Assembly: GCA_964404395.1 (NCBI GenBank)
Contig: CAYOKA010000015.1
Location: 1 to 28,404, forward strand
Direction of reading: 5' to 3'
Origin: JAAYBT01 sp964404395
GTDB taxonomy: Bacteria; Bacillota; Clostridia; Acetivibrionales; DTU013
DNA: 28,404 nt
Position 1 is the stretch's first letter. Each line of letters begins with the position of its first letter. Position numbers and translations under genes: made by a program. The notes beneath the pieces are model-generated. The model was not told the origin of the DNA and did not search any database. It was given only the letters and a program-made list of their open reading frames with translations. Positions 7,069 through 13,631 of this stretch are shown here, in pieces.

Positions 7069-10000
7069 ATGAACAATTTAATCGACCCATTACTGGAACT
7101 GGAAGAATACAGGCGGGTTTTATCCTCTGCGAAGAACTATACCCGGCCTGCAAATATCATAGGGCCCTCAGAATCCCAGAAGGCTCATATTTGCTATGCC
7201 CTTTGTCGGCATTCCGGCCAAAAGGGAATCTATGTTGCATACAATGAAATGCAGGCCAGAAAGCTGTTTGAAGACTTTAGCTTCTTTTTGGGCGACGACC
7301 TGCTTTTTTATCCTACGAAGGAAATAATGCTATATGATGTAGAAGCAAAGAGTTATGATACGGTTTACCAAAGGCTTCGGGTTCTTGACCGTGTCAGCCG
7401 TGGCGATTTCTCAATTGTAATAACCTCTGTAGAAGCTATTTCCCACAGACTGGTACACCCCGATATATTGTGGGAGAATGTAATTGAAATAGATTATCAG
7501 AGTAGAATCAATCTGGAGGATTTGTCGCGCAAGCTTGTCATGATAGCCTACGAGAGAGTTGAAACCGTCGAAAAGCGTGGACAGTATGCAATTAGAGGAG
7601 GTATTATCGATGTATTTCCTGTTGATGGGGACAATGCCGTGCGGCTGGAGCTGTTTGATGACGAAGTTGACTCCATACGTTCCTTTGATGTGAATACGCA
7701 GCGCTCCACCGGACAAATTGAAAGTGTGAGGATAATTCCTGCCCGAGAAGTTATTTACTCCCTCGAGATGAAGGATAAAATAATAAAGGCGGTAAAGTCG
7801 GATCTGGAGCAAGCAGGCAAAAAGAATCACAGCCTTTCCGACAGAGTCAATGCCGATATGGAGCGTTTGAGAGAATCCTGGTATTTCGCCGGAATTGACA
7901 GATACATAGCATATATTACCCATGAACCTGCTTCCTTTTTTGATTATGCGGGCGACGACAATCTATTATTTATGGATGAATCGGCAAGACAAAAGCAGAG
8001 GCTGGATAATCTGCTGCTGGAGCATGCGGAAATATGCAAGGCGATGCTGGAAAAAGGGCAACTGCTGCCCCAGGGTACGAGGCTATACTTTGATTATAGT
8101 GATGTTTTCACGGTGGCGGAAAAAAGAAAAGTATTTTATTTGAATACAATCCACGGAGATAGCATTTCCATCGAAAACGCTGAGGTCTTCAGTTTTCCAT
8201 GCAGAATGATAGGCTCCTTTCAAGGAAACATTAATATGCTTACTGACAGCCTAGTGGGGTGGAAGCGGGATAAGAACAGGGTAGTGCTTCTTTCCGGGAC
8301 AAAGGGGCGTGGAGAGCGTCTGCGTGAAACGCTTTGGGAGAAAGGCATCGAAGCAATATATGAAGATACACACCAAATATCAGTCCAAGCCGGGCAGGTA
8401 ATAATCACTCGCGGCAGTCTAAATAAGGGATTTGAATACCCGACCATCGGCTTTGTGGTAGTTAGTGACAAAGAGGTGTATGGTCAGGAAAGAAGGAAAC
8501 TCGCTAAAACTTCGAGCAAATATAAAGGACGACCCATTAGCGTATTCTCGGAGCTGACCATTGGTGATTATGTGGTGCATCAAGCTCATGGCATTGGACA
8601 GTATGTTGGCATTGAGAAGCTTGCAGTGGAGGGTATAAAAAGTGATTATCTGAAAATACGTTACCGTGAAGGGGATTTTCTATATATACCGACTAACCAG
8701 ATGGATCTGATCCAGAAATACATCGGCTCCGAGGGCAGGCAGCCAAGGGTCAGCAAGCTGGGAGGAACGGACTGGATAAAGACAAAGAAAAAGGTAAAGG
8801 ACTCTTTGAGGGAGCTGGCTGCCGAATTAATCAAGCTCTATGCTCGCAGGCAGGCGACTAAAGGGTTTGCATATTCAAAGGATACTGTCTGGCAAGCTCA
8901 ATTCGAGGAGCAATTCCCATATGAGGAAACGGAGGATCAGCTCAAGTGTATTGAGGAAATCAAGGCGGACATGGAATCCGGGCATGTGATGGAAAGACTG
9001 CTTTGCGGTGACGTGGGCTATGGTAAAACCGAGGTGGCTCTACGAGCGATTTTTAAGGCGGCAATGGATGCGAAGCAGGTGGCCTATCTTGTACCCACGA
9101 CAGTACTAGCTCAGCAACAGCATAACAGCTTTGTGGAAAGACTGAAGGATTTTCCTGTTACAGTTGACGTCATAAGCCGCTTCCGAACTAAATCGGAGCA
9201 GAAGAAGATACTAAAAAACGTCAAGCAAGGTAATGTTGATGTGCTTATTGGAACTCATAGGCTTCTGCAGAAGGATATTCATTTCAAGGATCTGGGGCTG
9301 CTTGTGGTTGATGAGGAGCAGCGATTTGGCGTGGCCCATAAGGAGCGTATTAAAAACCTGGCACCGGGCGTGGACGTGCTGACACTATCGGCTACACCGA
9401 TACCGAGAACCCTACATATGTCACTGGTGGGGATAAGAGATATTAGCATCATAGAAGATCCGCCCGAAGAGAGATATCCTGTGCAGACTTATGTTATGGA
9501 GTACAACAAGGAAGTGGTCAGGGACGCTATAATCAGGGAAATTGGCAGGCAGGGGCAGGTGTTTTATCTTTATAACCGGGTGCGTTCTATTGATATCAAG
9601 GCCACCGAGATACAGGCGATGGTTCCTGATGCCAGAATTGCCGTTGCTCATGGTCAAATGGAGGAAAGACAGCTGGAAGATGTTATGATGAGTTTTATCG
9701 CAGGAGAATTTGATGTGCTGGTATGCACTACCATCATTGAGTCCGGACTGGATATGCCGAATGTGAACACGATTATTGTGGAGGATGCCGACAGGATGGG
9801 GCTGGCACAGCTTTATCAGCTCAGAGGACGTGTAGGACGTTCCAACAAGCTTGCGTATGCATATATCACTTACAAAAAGGATAAAATCGTTAACGAGATA
9901 GCTGAGAAAAGGTTGCAGGCTATCAAGGAGTTTACAGAATTGGGCTCAGGCTTCAAGATTGCCATGCGCGATATGGAAATTCGTGGTGCCGGCAATTTGC

Positions 10001-10566
10001 TTGGCTCGCAGCAGCATGGGCATATGGAATCGGTAGGATATGATATGTATTGCAGGCTTTTAGATGAGGCGGTCAGGGAACTGCAGGGTGAGCCGGTAAG
10101 AAAGGAAGAGGCTGAGATTACAATAGATATCAACGTCAGTGCCTACATAGATGACTCATATATTAGTGTGGAGAATAAGAAAATTGAGATGTATAGAAAA
10201 ATAGCAGCCATACGCGAAGAACAGGATGTTTTGGACATAGAGGATGAATTGATGGACAGATACGGCGAAATTCCGAATTCGGTAGAGAACCTCGTAGAGA
10301 TTGCCTATATTAAAGCTTTAGCAAGTTCACTGGGGTTTTCATCTGTCACGCAGAAAAATGATACCGTCACCTTAAGTATAGCGAATGGCAGAAGTTTTAA
10401 TTTACAGGCCTTCGGCAAAGCTGCTGAAAAGTATAAGCGCCAATTGCTTTTTAACGCCGGGACGTCGCCCTATATCGTATACAGGGTTTTGCCGGAGCAT
10501 AAAAACCATCTACTTGTCAATATTAAGATTCTGTTACAGGATTTAAAAGGCTTTGATGTGAATTGA
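7069..10566 (+). CDS. mfd: Transcription-repair coupling factor Mfd
   Basis: A large (1165-residue) translocase that removes RNA polymerase stalled at DNA lesions and recruits UvrA. Order of domains: UvrB-like N-terminal modules (about 1-450), the RNA-polymerase-interacting CarD-like domain (about 490-580, IGDYVVHQAHGIGQYVGIE and FLYIPTNQMDLIQKY), and the RecG-like helicase with Walker A CGDVGYGKTEVA (about 646-657), VVDEEQRFGV (about 745-754), LSATPIPRTLHMSL and motif VI QLYQLRGRVGRS (about 914-925). After the translocation module come GSGFKIAMRDMEIRGAGNLLG and a C-terminal regulatory domain. A TTG at 7057 is in frame, but GGAAGG at 7059-7064 sits 4 bases before the ATG at 7069. It closes the purR-region operons; the next gene has its own promoter starting inside the 3' end of mfd. 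Confidence 0.97.
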   Translation: MNNLIDPLLELEEYRRVLSSAKNYTRPANIIGPSESQKAHICYALCRHSGQKGIYVAYNEMQARKLFEDFSFFLGDDLLFYPTKEIMLYDVEAKSYDTVYQRLRVLDRVSRGDFSIVITSVEAISHRLVHPDILWENVIEIDYQSRINLEDLSRKLVMIAYERVETVEKRGQYAIRGGIIDVFPVDGDNAVRLELFDDEVDSIRSFDVNTQRSTGQIESVRIIPAREVIYSLEMKDKIIKAVKSDLEQAGKKNHSLSDRVNADMERLRESWYFAGIDRYIAYITHEPASFFDYAGDDNLLFMDESARQKQRLDNLLLEHAEICKAMLEKGQLLPQGTRLYFDYSDVFTVAEKRKVFYLNTIHGDSISIENAEVFSFPCRMIGSFQGNINMLTDSLVGWKRDKNRVVLLSGTKGRGERLRETLWEKGIEAIYEDTHQISVQAGQVIITRGSLNKGFEYPTIGFVVVSDKEVYGQERRKLAKTSSKYKGRPISVFSELTIGDYVVHQAHGIGQYVGIEKLAVEGIKSDYLKIRYREGDFLYIPTNQMDLIQKYIGSEGRQPRVSKLGGTDWIKTKKKVKDSLRELAAELIKLYARRQATKGFAYSKDTVWQAQFEEQFPYEETEDQLKCIEEIKADMESGHVMERLLCGDVGYGKTEVALRAIFKAAMDAKQVAYLVPTTVLAQQQHNSFVERLKDFPVTVDVISRFRTKSEQKKILKNVKQGNVDVLIGTHRLLQKDIHFKDLGLLVVDEEQRFGVAHKERIKNLAPGVDVLTLSATPIPRTLHMSLVGIRDISIIEDPPEERYPVQTYVMEYNKEVVRDAIIREIGRQGQVFYLYNRVRSIDIKATEIQAMVPDARIAVAHGQMEERQLEDVMMSFIAGEFDVLVCTTIIESGLDMPNVNTIIVEDADRMGLAQLYQLRGRVGRSNKLAYAYITYKKDKIVNEIAEKRLQAIKEFTELGSGFKIAMRDMEIRGAGNLLGSQQHGHMESVGYDMYCRLLDEAVRELQGEPVRKEEAEITIDINVSAYIDDSYISVENKKIEMYRKIAAIREEQDVLDIEDELMDRYGEIPNSVENLVEIAYIKALASSLGFSSVTQKNDTVTLSIANGRSFNLQAFGKAAEKYKRQLLFNAGTSPYIVYRVLPEHKNHLLVNIKILLQDLKGFDVN

Positions 10567-10580
10567 TAATCTATTATAAT
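10553..10580 (+). promoter_or_regulatory. Promoter of the foldase gene, overlapping the mfd end
   Basis: TTGATG at 10553-10558, a 16-base spacer and a perfect TATAAT at 10575-10580 fit a SigA promoter. Predicted start near 10587, leaving a leader of about 180 bases before the TTG start codon at 10768. Confidence 0.65.
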
Positions 10581-10586
10581 GTAGTT

Positions 10587-10753
10587 AATTAGTTTACCAG
10601 GGGCGAAAGCCGTAGCTAATAATAAATACAGGCTTTTGCGATGTAACCTTAATATGAATTAGCAACACAATATATAGTGATATGCTTTCATACTTACCCG
10701 CAATATATTGTGCTGCTGGACTTAAAAAATGATACATCGCAAAATGCCCAAAT
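10587..10753 (+). ncRNA. Structured 5' leader of the prsA-like gene, unknown class
   Basis: Two folded domains are predicted between the promoter and the AAGGAG ribosome site (10754-10759). Domain 1 (10589-10619): TTAG pairs with CTAA, TAC with GTA, and GGC-GAAA-GCC (10602-10611) caps it with a GNRA-type tetraloop, leaving an asymmetric CAGG bulge. Domain 2 (10631-10748) is a long nested hairpin: the outer arm TTTTGCGATGTA (10634-10645) is a perfect 12-base match to TACATCGCAAAA (10733-10744), extended by GGC/GCC past a one-base bulge; the inner arm CACAATATAT (10666-10675) pairs with ATATATTGTG (10703-10712), extended by GCA/TGC past one mismatch. There is no T-run, so it is not a plain terminator. 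It does not match a riboswitch I recognise. It could also be a small palindromic insertion. Confidence 0.5.
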
Positions 10754-10767
10754 AAGGAGCGAGTGGT

Positions 10768-11913
10768 TTGGATAAAGCATATAGAGACAGAAAGAAGGAC
10801 AGCCACAATAGAGAAAAGAAAACGATTCCTGTATTTGCGAAATATGGCTTGATAGCTGCTGCAGCAATAATTGTTATTGCAATAGCTCTAATAATATATT
10901 TTAGTGTATCCGGGAATGTTGTTGCCAGAATCAACGGTGAAAAGATTACAGTTGATGAGTTTAAGTACAATCTGGAGTATCAGAAGCAGCTTATGTATAG
11001 CGAAGCTCTTAAGGTTGATCCTGCTATAAGTGAGGAAACATTTTGGACTACCAGGATTGGTGGAGAAGATGCTGTAGAGGTTGCTAAAAAGAAGACTTTG
11101 GATGCCTTGAAGGACTCAAAGGCTCAGTACACAAGAGCAAAAGAGGCCGGTATCTCAATGTCCAAAGAAGAGCGCAACAACCTCGATAGTTATATTCAAA
11201 CGACATTTATCGACCCATTAGGAGGCGGCAACAAAATCAAAGCCAATAAGGCATTTGAGGAAGAGTACGGTTTTTCTATTAATTTGATGAGAGATGCACA
11301 GATTCAAAACTATATTATATATAAATTCAAACTCGAGCAGATACAAGCCATACCGGATGCTGATGCAAATGTAGATAACTTTTATGGTTCAAATCCTGAA
11401 TGGTACAAAGAGGACACACAGCTGAGGACAAATGCTGAGGAAGCGGTCTGGGCCAGGCACATACTTATTGCGGCGGATGAAGCGACAGCCACACAGGAAG
11501 AGAAGGATGCGGCAAAAAAGACTGCCGAAGACTTAATTGAGAAGCTCAAGGGCGGAGAAGATTTTGCAAAGCTAGTCGGCGAAAATTCTGCAGATCCAGG
11601 ATCAAGTGCCAGAGGCGGAGATTATGTGTTCGGGATATCATCTACATTTTATGAATCATTTAAGGAAGCGGCTTTTGCGCTTGGATCCGGTGAGTTTACA
11701 CAGACGCCTGTTCTGACCGGAGCAGGGTACCACATTATCATGGTCGATGAAAAATATGCGGAAGGCGAGCCGGTCAGCCTTGCATGTGCAAAAGAGTATT
11801 ATGAGTATGGTACTTCATTTATTAAGGCAAAGCTTTACGAAATGAAGCTGGCCGATTGGGTAAGGGGTGCCGAAATCAAAATGAATAGCGACGTTTATAC
11901 ATCGATAAAATAG
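10768..11913 (+). CDS. prsA: Membrane-anchored peptidyl-prolyl isomerase, PrsA/SurA-like parvulin
   Basis: An extracytoplasmic foldase that assists secreted proteins after export. After a charged cytoplasmic N-terminus comes one membrane helix (about 25-46, GLIAAAAIIVIAIALIIYF), then a SurA/PrsA N-terminal chaperone region beginning ARINGEKITVDEF. A single parvulin domain follows (about 226-335) with both conserved histidines, H231 (ARHILI) and H322 (GYHIIMVDEK), and the GGDYVF segment. No lipobox Cys is present, so unlike Bacillus PrsA it is anchored by an uncleaved helix. The start is TTG at 10768, 8 bases after AAGGAG (10754-10759). 381 residues. It is a single-gene unit with its own promoter, structured leader and terminator. 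The symbol is by function; orthology to B. subtilis PrsA is not proven. Confidence 0.85.
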   Translation: MDKAYRDRKKDSHNREKKTIPVFAKYGLIAAAAIIVIAIALIIYFSVSGNVVARINGEKITVDEFKYNLEYQKQLMYSEALKVDPAISEETFWTTRIGGEDAVEVAKKKTLDALKDSKAQYTRAKEAGISMSKEERNNLDSYIQTTFIDPLGGGNKIKANKAFEEEYGFSINLMRDAQIQNYIIYKFKLEQIQAIPDADANVDNFYGSNPEWYKEDTQLRTNAEEAVWARHILIAADEATATQEEKDAAKKTAEDLIEKLKGGEDFAKLVGENSADPGSSARGGDYVFGISSTFYESFKEAAFALGSGEFTQTPVLTGAGYHIIMVDEKYAEGEPVSLACAKEYYEYGTSFIKAKLYEMKLADWVRGAEIKMNSDVYTSIK

Positions 11914-11942
11914 GCATTACTCAAAAAACATTACATTTTCCT

Positions 11943-11977
11943 GGGACTCCCTTCAAAGGAAGTCCCTTTATCTTTTT
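11943..11977 (+). terminator. Rho-independent terminator after the foldase gene
   Basis: GGGACT (11943-11948) pairs with AGTCCC (11961-11966), with further partial C-G pairing inside. It is followed by a T-rich tract TTTATCTTTTT (11967-11977). Confidence 0.85.
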
Positions 11978-11993
11978 CTCAAATCGCCACTTA

Positions 11994-12024
11994 TGTATAA
12001 AACTCCAATAAATTATAGATACTA
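11994..12024 (+). promoter_or_regulatory. Candidate forespore SigG-type promoter of spoVT
   Basis: TGTATA (11994-11999), an 18-base spacer, and GATACTA (12018-12024) each differ by one base from the SigG pattern TGAATA / CATACTA. In B. subtilis spoVT is transcribed by SigG. A match at this level can arise by chance in AT-rich DNA, so the call leans on context. Confidence 0.4.
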
Positions 12025-12047
12025 AAAAGGCAATAAGAACAATTCAG

Positions 12048-12116
12048 TTCCTTTAAAACATTCAGAAAGGATGTTTAGCACCGCAAAGGTGCGAATTTCC
12101 TTTAAAACATTCAGAA
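12048..12116 (+). repeat. 20-bp direct repeat flanking a hairpin in the spoVT leader
   Basis: TTCCTTTAAAACATTCAGAA occurs twice, at 12048-12067 and 12097-12116, 49 bases apart start to start. The second copy runs directly into the spoVT ribosome site (GGAGG, 12117-12121); the first runs into the similar AGGATG. Between and partly within the copies lies a hairpin, 12066-12103: AAAGGA pairs with TCCTTT, and GCACC-GCAAA-GGTGC (12078-12092) forms the tip. The same TCCTT (12098-12102) could instead pair with AAGGA of the ribosome site (12115-12119), so two mutually exclusive folds are possible. Confidence 0.6.
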
Positions 12117-12129
12117 GGAGGTAAGGACA

Positions 12130-12684
12130 TTGAAGGCAACCGGTATTGTACGGAGAATCGATGATCTTGGAAGAGTAGTCATACCCAAGGAAATAAGAAG
12201 AACTTTGAGAATAAGAGAAGGCGACCCTTTGGAGATATTCACTGATAAGGAAGGCGAAGTAATACTAAAGAAGTATTCTCCCATAGGTGAGCTGGGCGAT
12301 TTTGCGACCCAATATGCAGACTCAATCCACAAAACAAGCGGCCATATTACATGCATTGCAGACAGAGATGCTATAATAGCGGTGTCCGGGGCATCTAAAA
12401 AAGAGTTTTTGGAAAAATCGTTGAGTATGGACTTGGAGAGAGTTATTGAAGAGAAAAATACTCTCGTAGTAAAATCATCGGATGATAAAAGCATATCCAT
12501 ACTTGCTGATGAAGGCACTGACAAGAAATATAGCTCTCAGGTTGTATCTCCCATCATTTCCGAGGGTGATCCTATCGGAGCTGTTATGCTGCTTTCTACC
12601 AACCCGGAAAGCAAAATGGGGGAGGTTGAAGCTAAGCTTGCGCAATCGGCCGCAGGGTTCTTAGGCAAGCAAATGGAGCAGTGA
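12130..12684 (+). CDS. spoVT: Stage V sporulation regulator SpoVT (AbrB family)
   Basis: A transcription factor that in Bacillus acts in the forespore, adjusting SigG-dependent genes and spore resistance. The N-terminal swapped-hairpin AbrB DNA-binding domain is unmistakable (MKATGIVRRIDDLGRVVIPK, then EIRRTLRIREGDPLEIF, about 1-50), followed by a GAF-like domain (about 56-184) with DFATQYADSIHKTSGHITCIADRD and VSPIISEGDPIGAV. The C-terminal domain separates SpoVT from AbrB/Abh. 184 residues, a little longer than the Bacillus protein. The start is TTG: GGAGG at 12117-12121 leaves 8 bases to 12130. The position after mfd and a prsA-like gene is the same as in Bacillus (mfd-spoVT). A SigG-like promoter and a duplicated leader element lie upstream, a terminator downstream. 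Confidence 0.95.
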   Translation: MKATGIVRRIDDLGRVVIPKEIRRTLRIREGDPLEIFTDKEGEVILKKYSPIGELGDFATQYADSIHKTSGHITCIADRDAIIAVSGASKKEFLEKSLSMDLERVIEEKNTLVVKSSDDKSISILADEGTDKKYSSQVVSPIISEGDPIGAVMLLSTNPESKMGEVEAKLAQSAAGFLGKQMEQ

Positions 12685-12748
12685 ACCAAACCATAAGGGA
12701 GTGCAGCCGCTGGGAGGTATTGCGGTAAATTCAGAGTTAAGAGATAAA

Positions 12749-12779
12749 AACAGCAGAGAAGGCAAGCCTGCTGTTTTTT
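12749..12779 (+). terminator. Rho-independent terminator after spoVT
   Basis: AACAGCAG (12749-12756) pairs with CTGCTGTT (12768-12775) around an 11-base loop and runs into TTTTTT (12774-12779). It separates spoVT from the sigI unit. Confidence 0.85.
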
Positions 12780-12859
12780 CATATTGTTTCATTTCCTTTT
12801 CACAATTGTTAAAGTTGCCTTACTTAATGATATCCTTAATATTCGATTTCGATTTATCG

Positions 12860-12868
12860 TGATACAAT
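12860..12868 (+). promoter_or_regulatory. Extended -10 element before sigI
   Basis: TGATACAAT, the same nine bases as the purR extended -10, lies 38 bases before the sigI start codon. No good -35 is seen, and no C-rich SigI-type -35 motif, so this suggests SigA-driven basal expression rather than an obvious autoregulatory promoter. The rest of the 221-base gap holds the spoVT terminator and nothing else recognised. Confidence 0.4.
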
Positions 12869-12905
12869 AAACTCAGAAGAACCTCAGCATGATATTGGAG
12901 GATTA

Positions 12906-13604
12906 ATGCAGTTTATTGCTATCAACGAGAAAATTGAAGATATTAGAAATAATCCGGAGGAAATAAACAGGTTTGTGGAAGAATACAAACCATTCATTGC
13001 TTCTTGCGCGAAAAGAGTATCCGGAAGATATTTAGACTACGGTGTGGATGATGAGCTTAGTATCGCTATGATGGCCTTTGTTGAAGCTACGAATTCCTTT
13101 GACATGACCAAGGGCAATTTTTTTGCTTTTTCTCGTAATGTAATAAAAAGAAGGCTAATCGATTATTATCGCACGCAAAGCCGCCATAACAATGTGTTGT
13201 CGTTGACTCTTTACGTGGATGGGCAGGACGAGGAGTTTGATATCAGCAGCGGGGAAGCGGTTCAAATGTATTCGGATCAGAGGCTCGCCGAGTACAGAAG
13301 ACTCGAATTGGAAGAGTTGGGCAAGGAATTGGCGGCGTGGGACATTACATATTCAGACCTTACCAGGGTATCGCCCAAACACAATAAAACACGGAGCCAA
13401 TGCAGCAAACTGGTGGGAGTAATAATATCGCAGCCTGATATGATGCAACGGGTTATGATGAAAAAGTATCTTCCCATCACGCAGCTGGAGAAACTCTCAG
13501 GGATACCCCGAAAAACCATCGAACGATTCCGAAAATATATAATAGCGGTAGTCGTTATTATAACAGGTGATTACACTTACATAAGGGATTATGTAAAGCT
13601 ATGA
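12906..13604 (+). CDS. sigI: RNA polymerase sigma factor SigI
   Basis: An alternative sigma factor of the SigI family, 232 residues. Region 2 is readable: INRFVEEYKPFIASCAKRV, DELSIAMMAFVEATNSFDMTKGNFFAFSRNVIKRRLIDYYR (about 49-90). The SigI-specific C-terminal domain follows, ending with a helix-turn-helix-like stretch YLPITQLEKLSGIPRKTIERFRKYI. In Bacillus SigI responds to heat and envelope stress; in cellulolytic clostridia several SigI/RsgI pairs sense polysaccharides. It starts at ATG 12906 with GGAGG about 5 bases upstream. rsgI, its anti-sigma factor, begins 27 bases later, so the pair is co-transcribed and the sigma factor should be held at the membrane by RsgI. Confidence 0.93.
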   Translation: MQFIAINEKIEDIRNNPEEINRFVEEYKPFIASCAKRVSGRYLDYGVDDELSIAMMAFVEATNSFDMTKGNFFAFSRNVIKRRLIDYYRTQSRHNNVLSLTLYVDGQDEEFDISSGEAVQMYSDQRLAEYRRLELEELGKELAAWDITYSDLTRVSPKHNKTRSQCSKLVGVIISQPDMMQRVMMKKYLPITQLEKLSGIPRKTIERFRKYIIAVVVIITGDYTYIRDYVKL

Positions 13605-13631
13605 AATGCTATAAGGAAGGAGGCCGGGAAA

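Noticed and set aside
7411..7923. 170-codon minus-strand open frame inside mfd
   Set aside because: Fully inside a clearly identified gene, no ribosome site or family pattern.
12071..12124. 17-codon plus-strand leader peptide (MFSTAKVRISFKTFRRR) ahead of spoVT
   Set aside because: It has a start, stop and AAAGG, but the AAAGG touches the ATG with no spacing and the frame simply reads through the repeat; not enough for a gene call.
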